From: an uncultured Dorea sp.
Lineage (GTDB): Bacteria; Bacillota; Clostridia; Lachnospirales; Lachnospiraceae
Assembly: GCA_910578455.1 (NCBI GenBank)
Contig: CAJTQA010000057.1
Span: 1-15,984, forward strand
Length of the DNA: 15,984 nucleotides
Reading direction: 5' to 3'
A model generated the notes under the pieces. The model had not been told where the DNA came from. It saw only the letters and a list, made by a program, of their open reading frames with translations, and searched no databases. Made by a program: the position numbers and the translations under genes. This document shows, piece by piece, positions 1 through 6,919 of the stretch. The first letter of the stretch is position 1. Each line of letters opens with the position of its first letter.

Positions 1-2
1 CC

Positions 3-386
3 GTTCAGGATATAAAGACACTTTATCGCATCGCCCTTTTCCGGGCAGTTTATCCAACAGATGTATTTCGGGAAAAATGGCATTTGTATGTACTTTTAGA
101 GGAGGAATTTGTGTATGGCAAACAAGTTACAGCAGTATTTTCCAATACTTATTTTTATCTTTTCGTGCCTCTTGACATCTTTCAGGAAATCCAGCACAAT
201 AAAAATATAAAAATCGAAGGCAGATTAGAGGCGTGGCTTACATTTTTGTGTATGGATGAGCCGGAGGCAATCATTGCCGTCATTGAAAAGTATCCGGACT
301 TCAGAGCCATGTATGAGCAGATTTACGACATCTGCAAAAACATTGAAGAGGTGATGGGAGGCGCTTGCCCGGATTGCAGAACTTGA
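3..386 (+). pseudogene. C-terminal remnant of a PD-(D/E)XK (Rpn-like) nuclease-family transposase
   Basis: The reading frame is open from the left window edge, so the beginning is not visible; the first ATG inside it is at 84. The segment reading LEAWLTFLCMDEPEAI, followed by KYPDFRAMYEQIYDIC and NIEEVM, resembles the conserved C-terminal half of the Rpn/PD-(D/E)XK nuclease family transposases common in Lachnospiraceae. In those proteins the chain normally continues for several dozen residues after the VM position. Here it stops after an unrelated short tail (GGACPDCRT). The catalytic PD-(D/E)XK core would lie upstream, outside the window. I read it as a decaying mobile-element remnant rather than a working gene. 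The family call rests on remembered sequence resemblance and is moderate; an intact gene with an unusual short end cannot be excluded. Confidence 0.45.
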
Positions 387-405
387 GGGGAAATCCTGAA
401 AAATG

Positions 406-433
406 TTGATTTTGGAAAGCAGAGTGATATAAT
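406..433 (+). promoter_or_regulatory. Sigma-A promoter with extended -10 upstream of the ybaK-like gene
   Basis: TTGATT at 406-411 and TATAAT at 428-433 are separated by 16 bp, and TG at 425-426 forms an extended -10 (TGATATAAT). Transcription would start near 440, giving a leader of about 40 nt before the ATG at 479. This is the only clear promoter ahead of the four genes ending at 4330, so they are probably one transcription unit. Confidence 0.65.
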
Positions 434-462
434 TTTAAAGAATACTGCCGCTGTGTGCGGCC

Positions 463-470
463 AGAGGAGG
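463..470 (+). promoter_or_regulatory. Ribosome binding site that fixes the ybaK-like start at 479
   Basis: AGAGGAGG lies 8 nt before the ATG at 479. The open frame extends to a GTG at 455, but that codon is upstream of this Shine-Dalgarno sequence, so the ATG at 479 is the supported start. Confidence 0.75.
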
Positions 471-478
471 AAGAGACA

Positions 479-1021
479 ATGTATATCAGTGAGATCGTGA
501 CAACACCGCCGGAGAATGTAAGCGAGAGGGTTCCCCTTGAGCAGGAAGTATATAAGGTGTTTAAAAAGCTTGGGATTCCTTTTGAGCGGGTGGACAACGA
601 CCCGGCGGCATCTATGGAGGAGTGCGCGGATATCGGGAAGGTGCTTGGGGCGCCGGTACGCAAGGACGTGTTTTTGTGCAACCAGAAGAAAACGACGTTT
701 TTCCTGCTGGTGATGCCGGAGGACAAGGCATTTGACACGTCGTCTTTCAGCAAGAAACTGGGGGTTTCCCGGATGTCCTTTGCGTCTCCGGAGCATATGA
801 TGGAGTATCTCGGGACAAAGCCGGGGTCGGCGAGCGTTGTAGGATTATTGAACGATGAAGATGATTATGTGCAGCTTATTCTTGATAAGGAAGTGGCGGA
901 GGCGGAGTATTTTGTGTGCAATACAGGGATCAATACGACGCATCTGAAGTTTAAGACCCAGGACCTGATCAAGAAATTCCTTCCCTATGCCCATCACCGC
1001 CCGCGGATTGTGGATCTGTAA
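479..1021 (+). CDS. YbaK/ProX-family prolyl-tRNA deacylase (trans-editing protein)
   Basis: A 180-residue single-domain protein of the YbaK/aminoacyl-tRNA-synthetase-associated editing family, PrdX/ProX branch. Members hydrolyse mischarged Ala-tRNA(Pro) or related tRNAs in the cytoplasm after errors by ProRS. Family landmarks are visible: LGIPFERV near residues 31-38, RKDVFL at 61-66 with the conserved lysine (K62), FFLLVMPEDKAFD around 74-86, GSASVVGLLND at 116-126, and the NTTHLKF strand near 152-158. The length is close to the family norm, so it appears intact. It is the first gene of a run that also contains TrmO, giving the group a tRNA quality-control flavour. The family is clear; the exact mischarged substrate (Ala, Cys or another) cannot be read from sequence. 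Confidence 0.9.
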   Translation: MYISEIVTTPPENVSERVPLEQEVYKVFKKLGIPFERVDNDPAASMEECADIGKVLGAPVRKDVFLCNQKKTTFFLLVMPEDKAFDTSSFSKKLGVSRMSFASPEHMMEYLGTKPGSASVVGLLNDEDDYVQLILDKEVAEAEYFVCNTGINTTHLKFKTQDLIKKFLPYAHHRPRIVDL

Positions 1022-1096
1022 ACCCAGGGGCGTCGGCCGGGGCGGATTTTAAGCATCATGGGATAAGAGGCTGGCAGATGACTAGGAGGTGCTTTT

Positions 1097-1798
1097 ATGG
1101 AGAGGCTGTCGGAGAAGGAGTTTAAGAGCATAGTGGCGGGAAGGAAGGCCGGGGAGAGGCTTGCATTTACCGAGAAGGAAATCTGGAACATGGATCTGAG
1201 CGGGATGGAGCTTGACCACATGGATTTTACACTAAGCTCTTTCCAGAATACGGTGCTGGACGGAGTGAATTTTGAGGGCAGCTCTGTGGAAAATGCGTTG
1301 TTTGACGGATGCTCCATGCGGGGCTCGAGCTTTAAAAACGCGAAGATGACGACGGCATCTTTCCGTTACTGCGATATGAGGAAATGCAGCATCGAGGGGG
1401 CGGATCTTTACGGGGCGGTGCTGGAGTTTGCCAATCTTGAGGGAATATTATCCGATGAGAATACGCGGTGGTTCAGGCTCCACTGCCCGGAGGAGGGGGC
1501 GTTTCTTGGCTACAAGAAATGTGTCAATGACCGGATGGTGCAGCTCCTTATTCCGGCGGATGCTAAGCGGACTTCCGCAACCCTGCCATCCTGCCGTTGC
1601 AGCAGGGCGAAGGTGCTTACGATTAAAAGCTTTGACTTTACCGAGAATTTTGACGAGGCATGGTCTTTGGTGGATGAGAATTTTGTCTATAAAAAAGGCG
1701 AATGGGTGGAAGTGAAGGATTTTAACGAGAACCGCTGGCAGGATTCCACCACGGGGATTCATTTCTGGATGACCAGGGCGGAGGCCGAGGCGTACTAG
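1097..1798 (+). CDS. Pentapeptide-repeat protein with C-terminal DUF5758-like domain
   Basis: A 233-residue protein. Residues about 31-115 are a right-handed beta-helix of pentapeptide repeats with the A(D/N)LXX-type periodicity (for example MDLSG, VNFEG, ALFDG, SSFKN, ADLYG, ANLEG). From about 125 it changes to a second domain containing FLGYKKC, LLIPADAKRTSATLPSCRC (residues 150-168) and a C-terminal GIHFWMTRAEAEAY, which fits the DUF5758 family often joined to pentapeptide repeats. No signal peptide or membrane helix is visible, so it is probably cytoplasmic. AGGAGGT at 1084-1090 supports the ATG at 1097. It sits between the tRNA-editing protein and the ABC-class ATPase on the same strand, likely co-transcribed. 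Function is unknown; pentapeptide repeats generally serve as a binding scaffold. Confidence 0.85.
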   Translation: MERLSEKEFKSIVAGRKAGERLAFTEKEIWNMDLSGMELDHMDFTLSSFQNTVLDGVNFEGSSVENALFDGCSMRGSSFKNAKMTTASFRYCDMRKCSIEGADLYGAVLEFANLEGILSDENTRWFRLHCPEEGAFLGYKKCVNDRMVQLLIPADAKRTSATLPSCRCSRAKVLTIKSFDFTENFDEAWSLVDENFVYKKGEWVEVKDFNENRWQDSTTGIHFWMTRAEAEAY

Positions 1799-1887
1799 CC
1801 GGGGCTTAAAACTTTAAAGATAAAGCGCTTGATGCATTTGGGTGCGGACGCGCGGAAGAGAGAAATATATGAAGGGATGTAATACTG

Positions 1888-3606
1888 ATGAATACAGCAA
1901 ATGATTTAAGGCAGCTGCTTTTTGATATTGACAGAAAGGGGTATCCTGCCTACAAGGGAACGAAGGGGAGCTACCGTTTTGGGAAATATGTCCTGTACAT
2001 TGACCATGTGCAGGGAGATCCTTTCGCGGCTCCTTCAAAGCTTCATGTGGAGGTTTCGGGGAAGACTGCCGGGTTTCCGGAGCAGCTTTATGATAAGAAA
2101 CATAAGCGGATTGCCCTGCAGGATCATCTGACCAGGCTTTTTGAGGAACAGGCGAGGAAATATTCTTTTCAGGCGAAAGGCTCCGGGAAGAGCGGGATCC
2201 TATCGGTGACGAGATGCGGGCAGGAGGTGTTAGAGCGCAGCGCGTGCGCCCTTAATCCGGCAAACGGCGATATCATCGTCCGGTTTGAGGCGGGATTTCC
2301 TGCAAATGGAAGGACGATCAATGCAAGGGAGCTGATAAAGATTCTCTTTGATTTCCTGCCGGAGTGCGTGGAGAAGTCTTTGCTCTACCAGAATATCAAC
2401 AGCGCCAAAGCCCAGCGGGTGATGGAGCTTTCAGAGGATCAGGAGTTTATAAGAAAGGAGCTTTCCAAGCGGGAGCTGGTAGCTTTTGTGGCGGACGGCT
2501 CCGTCCTGCCGAGAGAATCCGGCATCTCCCAGCGGCCCATGAAGGGCGCGGTGGCCTTTGCCTCGCCGGAGTCCATGCGGGTGACCATGAACCTTCCCTA
2601 TAAAGGGGAGATATCCGGCATGGGCATCCGTAAGGGGATTACGTTGATCGTGGGCGGAGGGTACCACGGGAAATCGACTCTTCTTAAAGCGCTGGAAATG
2701 TGCGTGTATCCTCATATTGCCGGGGATGGGAGAGAGTATATCGTGACGGACGCTGCGGCGGTGAAAATCCGGGCGGAGGACGGAAGGAGCATTAAGCATA
2801 CGGATATTTCCATGTTCATCAATGACCTGCCAAATAAAAAGGACACAAAGGCATTCTATACGGAGGATGCCAGCGGCAGCACATCCCAGGCGGCAAATGT
2901 GGTGGAGGCGATGGAGGCGGGCGCAAGCGCCTTTTTCATCGACGAAGATACAAGCGCGACGAATTTCATGGTGCGCGATGAGCTGATGCAGCGGGTGATC
3001 CACCGGGATATGGAGCCCATTACGCCGTTTATTGAGCGGATGGGAGCCATCTATGAGCGGTTTGGCATCTCTACGGTGCTGGTTGCGGGAAGTTCCGGCG
3101 CGTATTTCCAGGTGGCGGACAAGATCGTGCAGATGGACCGCTATGTGCCGCGGGATATCACGGAGGCGGCGAAGGAGGCTGCGGCAGAGTATCCCGGGCT
3201 TTCCTACCCTCAGGACGGTACACCTGCGCCGGAGTATGTGAGAAAGCCGAAGAAGAATCCGGGCGTGTTCCACAAAGGAAGGATCAAGATTAAGACCATG
3301 GGAAGAGACGGCGTGCAGCTTGGCCATGACACGGTAGACCTGCGATATGTGGAGCAGCTTGCGGACAGCGAGCACCTTACCTGTCTTGGATATATCCTAA
3401 AGCTGATGGAAGAGGACGGATTTGACGGGAAAAAGACTGTGCAGGAGCAGATCGGCTCCCTGCTTGCCCAGATTGAGAAGAAGGGCTTTGCGGCAATTGT
3501 GGGAAAAGAAGTGAGGAACCAGGGGGATATCCCGGGGAATCTGGCCATGCCAAGAAGAGAAGAGATATTCGCCTGCATGAACCGGTATCGGGGCCTGAAA
3601 TTATAG
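1888..3606 (+). CDS. ABC-class P-loop ATPase (COG3044, MRB1590-like)
   Basis: A 572-residue soluble ATPase. Walker A GGGYHGKST lies at 256-264, a signature-like SGSTSQAANV at 329-338, and an extended Walker B, AFFIDEDTSATNF, at about 348-360. STVLVAGSSGAYFQVAD follows near 395-410, and the C-terminal segment is about 150 residues. These and the overall length match the predicted ABC-class ATPase family COG3044 (ABC_ATPase), whose one structurally studied relative that I recall is trypanosomal MRB1590, an RNA-editing-complex component. It has no membrane segments, so it is not a transporter. Such genes are sometimes mislabelled isopentenyl-diphosphate isomerase. The N-terminal 240 residues form the family's own domain. 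AGGGA at about 1873-1877 precedes the ATG. Family assignment is firm. An RNA-related role is inferred from the relative and from its tRNA-related neighbours. Confidence 0.88.
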   Translation: MNTANDLRQLLFDIDRKGYPAYKGTKGSYRFGKYVLYIDHVQGDPFAAPSKLHVEVSGKTAGFPEQLYDKKHKRIALQDHLTRLFEEQARKYSFQAKGSGKSGILSVTRCGQEVLERSACALNPANGDIIVRFEAGFPANGRTINARELIKILFDFLPECVEKSLLYQNINSAKAQRVMELSEDQEFIRKELSKRELVAFVADGSVLPRESGISQRPMKGAVAFASPESMRVTMNLPYKGEISGMGIRKGITLIVGGGYHGKSTLLKALEMCVYPHIAGDGREYIVTDAAAVKIRAEDGRSIKHTDISMFINDLPNKKDTKAFYTEDASGSTSQAANVVEAMEAGASAFFIDEDTSATNFMVRDELMQRVIHRDMEPITPFIERMGAIYERFGISTVLVAGSSGAYFQVADKIVQMDRYVPRDITEAAKEAAAEYPGLSYPQDGTPAPEYVRKPKKNPGVFHKGRIKIKTMGRDGVQLGHDTVDLRYVEQLADSEHLTCLGYILKLMEEDGFDGKKTVQEQIGSLLAQIEKKGFAAIVGKEVRNQGDIPGNLAMPRREEIFACMNRYRGLKL

Positions 3607-3622
3607 AATTGGATTTCAAAGT

Positions 3623-4330
3623 ATGAAAGATGAGATTATATTCCGCCCGATTGCGCGGATAAGGACAGATTTTCCGGAGAAATTCGGAATACCCAGGCAG
3701 AGCGGGCTTGCGGACACAAGAGGGAAGATCGTCTTTGAGGAAAGGTATCGGAGCCCGGAGGCAGTGCGGGGGATTGAGCAGTTTTCCCATCTCTGGCTGC
3801 TGTGGGAGTTTTCGGAGGCGGTGCGGGAGAATTTCAGCCCGACGGTACGCCCGCCGAGGCTCGGCGGAAATGAGCGGGTGGGAGTGTTTGCCACCCGCTC
3901 TCCTTTCAGACCCAACCCCATCGGGCTTTCCTGCGTCAGGCTTTGCCGGGTGGAGATAAGCGAAGAGGATGGGCCGGTACTTTATGTGGCGGGTGCGGAC
4001 CTGATGGACAAAACGCCTGTTTTTGACATCAAGCCTTACCTTCCATATGTGGACGCTCACCCGGAGGCGGAGGAGGGGTTTGCCGCAGAGCGGAAAAATT
4101 ACCGGCTGGAGGTGTCCTTTTCGGACAAATGCCGGGAGGAGTTTTCGGCAGATGAGCTTTCGGTGTTAAAAGAGGTTCTCTCCCAGGACCCCAGGCCCTC
4201 CTACCAGAATGACCCGGAGCGGGCGTACGGGATGTCGTATGCCGGGAGAGAGGTGAAGTTCAGGGTGGAGGACGGAACCGTGTTTGTCTCCGGGGCTGCT
4301 GCTATAGGCGGGAGTGAAGGCCGTGAATAA
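3623..4330 (+). CDS. trmO: tRNA (N6-threonylcarbamoyladenosine(37)-N6)-methyltransferase TrmO
   Basis: TrmO (formerly TsaA/YaeB) uses S-adenosylmethionine to methylate t6A37 to m6t6A in tRNA that reads ACY codons, fine-tuning decoding. The hallmark ATRSPFRPNPIGLS is at residues 90-103, and DLMDKTPVFDIKPYLPYVD is at 126-144. The N-terminal IARIRTDFPEKFGIPRQ and the C-terminal DPRPSYQNDPERAYGM blocks are also typical. The 235-residue length equals that of the Escherichia coli protein as I recall it, so it is complete. It begins 16 nt after the ABC-class ATPase stop with only a weak ribosome site (GGA at 3611-3613), suggesting co-transcription and perhaps translational coupling. It is the last gene before the FMN-riboswitch promoter. 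Confidence 0.93.
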   Translation: MKDEIIFRPIARIRTDFPEKFGIPRQSGLADTRGKIVFEERYRSPEAVRGIEQFSHLWLLWEFSEAVRENFSPTVRPPRLGGNERVGVFATRSPFRPNPIGLSCVRLCRVEISEEDGPVLYVAGADLMDKTPVFDIKPYLPYVDAHPEAEEGFAAERKNYRLEVSFSDKCREEFSADELSVLKEVLSQDPRPSYQNDPERAYGMSYAGREVKFRVEDGTVFVSGAAAIGGSEGRE

Positions 4331-4351
4331 CAACGATTTTGAAATTACCTA

Positions 4352-4380
4352 TTTACATCTGCCCTGCACAGGGTTATAAT
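4352..4380 (+). promoter_or_regulatory. Sigma-A promoter of the FMN riboswitch / ribU unit
   Basis: TTTACA at 4352-4357 and TATAAT at 4375-4380 with an ideal 17-bp spacer. Initiation near 4387 would place the whole FMN riboswitch in the leader RNA. Confidence 0.8.
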
Positions 4381-4436
4381 AATCATCAGCAGATGATGTT
4401 ACTGCAATCTCTATTCAATGTGAAAACTGAATATGA

Positions 4437-4569
4437 AAGTCTTTGTGGCAGGGTGCAAGTCCCTACCGATGGTATAGTCCATGACCCGCTTTGGCGGCTG
4501 ATCCGGTGACATGTCTTTGACGGCGTGAATTCCGGAACCGACGGTTACAGTCCGGATGAGAAAAGACAT
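4437..4569 (+). ncRNA. FMN riboswitch (RFN element)
   Basis: Conserved RFN blocks occur in order: GCAGGGTGCAAGTCCCTACC (about 4448-4467), GATGGTATAGTCCATGA next to it, then CGTGAATTCCGGAACCGACGG and CAGTCCGGATGAGAAAAGAC up to 4567. The closing P1 helix pairs GTCTTT (4439-4444) with AAAGAC (4562-4567). A variable arm lies between about 4485 and 4520. The element binds flavin mononucleotide and represses the downstream riboflavin-uptake gene when flavin is plentiful. A U-tailed hairpin at 4586-4617 suggests control by premature termination. Confidence 0.95.
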
Positions 4570-4585
4570 TTTCTGCATTTACGTG

Positions 4586-4617
4586 CCCGGGACATATTAT
4601 TGTCGCGGGTTATTTTT
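4586..4617 (+). terminator. Riboswitch-linked intrinsic terminator upstream of ribU
   Basis: CCCGGGACA (4586-4594) pairs with TGTCGCGGG (4601-4609) around the loop TATTAT, with one G-G mismatch. It is followed by TTATTTTT. It lies between the riboswitch and the ribU ribosome site, as expected for a transcriptional off-switch. I could not identify the competing anti-terminator with confidence. GTCTTTT at 4632-4638 can pair with the 3' P1 strand AAAAGAC (4561-4567), but that alone would not break the terminator. Confidence 0.75.
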
Positions 4618-4660
4618 GTACAGGGGAGGCCGTCTTTTGCAGGCGGGTTTCCAAAAAAGA

Positions 4661-4668
4661 AAGGAGAT
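4661..4668 (+). promoter_or_regulatory. Ribosome binding site that fixes the ribU start at 4675
   Basis: AAGGAGAT precedes the ATG at 4675 by 6 nt. The frame is open back to an ATG at 4525, but that codon is inside the riboswitch aptamer, so the upstream 50 codons are not coding. Confidence 0.85.
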
Positions 4669-4674
4669 TTCAGT

Positions 4675-5358
4675 ATGAACCAGTTCAATGAAACAAATGT
4701 GGCAGCCAAGACAGCAGCTAAGGCGGCAGGGAAAAAGACAGTGCAGACAGCCGGGGATATCCATATGAAGGTGAAAACCATCGCTTTTGTGGGACTGATG
4801 GGGGCGGTGAGCGCAGTGCTTATGCTGTTCCGTTTTCCGATTCCGTTTATGCCCCCGTTTATGTCTTTTGACTTGTCGGGGCTTATGGAGATGATGGGAG
4901 GATTTATGTTCGGGCCTTTTGCGGCGGTGTGCATTATCATCGTAAAGATCCTCCTGCAGCTTGTGATCCAGGGGTCTTTCTCCCTGGGAACGGGGGAGCT
5001 GCAGAACTTTATCTTAAGTTCCAGCTATGTATTGCCGGCTCTGTTTATCTACCACCGGAATAAGACGAAGAAGACGGCGGCAGTGGGCATGGCAGTCAGC
5101 ACAGTAATCGTGTCGGTAGTGGCGGTTATAACGAACCTGTATCTGATCATTCCCTTCTATGCGAATCTGTCGGGAATGACCATGAGCGATTTCGTGGCGA
5201 TGTGTACGGCGGTCAATCCGGCGATGAAGAATGTGACTACCATGGCGGTTTTTGGCATTCTGCCTTTTAACCTGATCAAATTCGGCGTGACTTCCGTTGT
5301 TACATTTATCGTATACAAGAGGTTGAGCAAGCTGATCAAGGGGATTATCAGCCGGTAA
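4675..5358 (+). CDS. ribU: Riboflavin ECF transporter substrate-binding (S) component RibU
   Basis: A 227-residue integral membrane protein that captures riboflavin and works with the shared energy-coupling module (EcfA/A'/T, encoded elsewhere) to import it. A short Ala/Lys-rich soluble leader (residues 1-30) is followed by hydrophobic helices at about 34-52, 78-100, 112-126, 135-160 and 188-214. RFPIPFMPPFMSFDLS at 53-68 and the GGFMFGPF turn are typical of RibU, as is NLIKFGVTS near 199-207. The FMN riboswitch directly upstream is strong independent support. The 30-residue leader before the first helix is longer than in many RibU proteins. An ATG at residue 31 (position 4765) is a possible alternative start, but the ribosome site favours 4675. 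Confidence 0.93.
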   Translation: MNQFNETNVAAKTAAKAAGKKTVQTAGDIHMKVKTIAFVGLMGAVSAVLMLFRFPIPFMPPFMSFDLSGLMEMMGGFMFGPFAAVCIIIVKILLQLVIQGSFSLGTGELQNFILSSSYVLPALFIYHRNKTKKTAAVGMAVSTVIVSVVAVITNLYLIIPFYANLSGMTMSDFVAMCTAVNPAMKNVTTMAVFGILPFNLIKFGVTSVVTFIVYKRLSKLIKGIISR

Positions 5359-5403
5359 GACGGCGGATGCAAACATAATTAATTATAAGAGAGGAAATGG
5401 AAC

Positions 5404-5889
5404 ATGAAATTTGTATTGGATAAGGACATTACTTATGAGCAGGCGGTAGAGCGGATGTTTAACATGCTCGGAAACAGCCAGATCATGGCGCTTGCCTCCA
5501 GCAAGGATGATTACGTGATGGTGCGTAATGTGAGCTGCCTTTTTTACGGCGGCAAGATCTGGTTTAAGACGGACAAAAACTTCCGGAAGACAAAACAGCT
5601 CTTGGAAAACCCCAACGTTGCCCTCTGCTGGAGCGGCATCCAGGTGGAGGGAACCGCGGAGAATAAAGGGCTTGTCATCGAGGAGCCGGGGCAGGTGTTT
5701 GCGAAAGGGTACGAGAAATACCTGTGGCAGAGCTACAACAAGTACAGCCATGAGGATACGGAGATTCTGATCGAGGTGTCTCCGAAGTATGTGGAAGTGT
5801 GGGATACAAGCGACGAGGGCTACGCGTTCCAGCTCTTTATTGATTTTGAGAAGAAAAGCGTGGAAGTAAAGCAGTACGATAAGAAATAG
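5404..5889 (+). CDS. Pyridoxamine 5'-phosphate oxidase-family (flavin split-barrel) protein
   Basis: A 161-residue protein with the PNPOx-like FMN-binding split-barrel pattern. NSQIMALASSKDDYVMVRNVSC at about 24-45 is followed by FYGGKIWFKTDKNFRKTKQLLENPNVALCW at about 48-76 and then VEGTAE. The family binds FMN (sometimes F420 or haem), and small members like this are mostly of unknown reaction. It lies 45 nt after ribU, preceded by GAGAGGAAATGG at about 5389-5400, with no obvious terminator between. It is therefore likely co-transcribed from the FMN-riboswitch promoter, which fits a flavoprotein. No membrane segment or signal peptide is seen. The fold call is good; the substrate is unknown. 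Confidence 0.85.
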   Translation: MKFVLDKDITYEQAVERMFNMLGNSQIMALASSKDDYVMVRNVSCLFYGGKIWFKTDKNFRKTKQLLENPNVALCWSGIQVEGTAENKGLVIEEPGQVFAKGYEKYLWQSYNKYSHEDTEILIEVSPKYVEVWDTSDEGYAFQLFIDFEKKSVEVKQYDKK

Positions 5890-5909
5890 CGCGTCGGGGA
5901 GGAGACTTT

Positions 5910-6830
5910 GTGAAACTTGACAGAATGATCGGCATCCTGTCGGTTCTCCTACAGAAGGAGAAGGTGACGGCGCCTTATCTGGCGGAAAAGTTCGAGGTGT
6001 CCCGCCGCACAATAAACCGGGACATCGACGCCCTCTGTATGGCGGGAATCCCGCTGGTGACGGAGCCGGGGGCAAACGGCGGCGTTTCTATCATGGACGG
6101 CTACAAGATTGACCGGACACTCCTTAGCACGTCGGATATGCAGGCGATCCTTGCGGGGCTTAGGAGCCTGGACAGCGTAAGCGGGACAAAGCGCTATGCC
6201 CAGCTTATGGAAAAGCTGTCGGCGGGGGCATCGAACCTGCTGGCAGGGGATACCCACATTTTGATCGACCTTTCCTCCTGGTACAAGGATTTGCTCTCGC
6301 CGAAGATTGAGCTGATTCACGGGGCGATCCTTTCCGGGCATAAAGTTTCCTTTTCTTACTTTTCCCCGAAGGGGGATTCAGAGCGCACCGTCGAGCCTTA
6401 CGACCTGCTCTTTCAGTGGGCCGGCTGGTATTTGTGGGGATGGTGCGAGATGCGGAAGGATTTCCGGCTGTTTAAGCTTGGGCGGATGACGGACCTTTCT
6501 GTGGGCGGCGGGTTTGAAAAGCGGGTCGTACCTTTCCCGGACCTCTCTGCGGCCAGGTTGTTTCCCTGCAAATATCAGGTAAAAGCCAGGGTGGCGCCGG
6601 AGTACAAATGGCGGCTTGTGGAGGACTACGGGCCGGACAGCTTTTCTGCGGAGCCGGACGGGTCGCTGCTGTTTTCCGGCGGGTTTGCGGATAAGGTGAG
6701 CGTGATTACCTGGATTATATCTTTCGGAGCCGGGGCGGAGCTTTTGGAGCCGGAAGAGCTGAGGGCGGATGTCCGGGCATTTGCGGAAGGAATACGGCGG
6801 AAATATGAAAAAGATTTTGCTGATAATTAA
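5910..6830 (+). CDS. HTH-WYL (YafY/YobV-type) transcriptional regulator
   Basis: A 306-residue regulator. Residues 1-60 are a winged helix-turn-helix (YLAEKFEVSRRTINRDIDAL, about 23-42) of the DeoR/HTH_11 type followed by the wing GANGGVSIM. The WYL domain starts near 136 and carries the eponymous residues in GWYLWGWC at 172-179, then FRLFKLGRM near 185-193. The C-terminal extension is typical of YafY-like proteins. Translation starts at GTG 5910, preceded by GGAGGAG at 5898-5904. It lies upstream of two GyrI-like effector-binding genes. Bacillus subtilis pairs the WYL regulator YobV with the GyrI-like YobU in the same way. Matching dyads at 6831-6856 and 8365-8390 are plausible operators. 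The ligand is unknown. Confidence 0.9.
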   Translation: MKLDRMIGILSVLLQKEKVTAPYLAEKFEVSRRTINRDIDALCMAGIPLVTEPGANGGVSIMDGYKIDRTLLSTSDMQAILAGLRSLDSVSGTKRYAQLMEKLSAGASNLLAGDTHILIDLSSWYKDLLSPKIELIHGAILSGHKVSFSYFSPKGDSERTVEPYDLLFQWAGWYLWGWCEMRKDFRLFKLGRMTDLSVGGGFEKRVVPFPDLSAARLFPCKYQVKARVAPEYKWRLVEDYGPDSFSAEPDGSLLFSGGFADKVSVITWIISFGAGAELLEPEELRADVRAFAEGIRRKYEKDFADN

Positions 6831-6869
6831 AACCATGACACACAGTTGTCGTGGTTTTTGTGTTATATT
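6831..6869 (+). promoter_or_regulatory. Dyad operator/promoter, copy 1, before the first GyrI-like gene
   Basis: AACCATGACA (6831-6840) and TGTCGTGGTT (6847-6856) form 10-bp arms with one mismatch around a 6-nt centre. A -10-like TATATT follows at 6864-6869. The same arrangement recurs at 8365-8403 with about 30 of 36 positions identical, and again sits directly before a GyrI-like gene. The likely binder is the WYL regulator encoded just upstream. The hairpin plus TTTTT could also act as a weak terminator after that regulator, but copy 2 lacks the T-run, which favours a DNA operator. Confidence 0.6.
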
Positions 6870-6919
6870 AAAGGAACTTCAATGAAATATAAAAATTCAA
6901 GGAGAAGGAGAGGGAGAGC

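Noticed and set aside
455..478. GTG start for the YbaK-like protein
   Set aside because: The ribosome binding site lies downstream of it and fits the ATG at 479.
2431..3375. Long minus-strand open frame (314 codons) opposite the ABC-class ATPase
   Set aside because: It is an Arg/His-rich mirror of a GC-rich gene with clear motifs on the + strand and has no recognisable domain or ribosome site.
4525..4674. Longer RibU start inside the riboswitch region
   Set aside because: Those bases form the conserved aptamer and terminator, and a good ribosome site precedes the ATG at 4675.
5383..6075. Minus-strand open frame (230 codons) opposite the split-barrel and WYL genes
   Set aside because: It spans two well-supported + strand genes and has the low-complexity composition of an antisense shadow.
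6831..6861. Simple terminator after the WYL gene
   Set aside because: The hairpin has a short T-run, but the near-identical second copy at 8365 lacks one and both precede GyrI-like genes, so an operator explains both better. A dual role remains possible.
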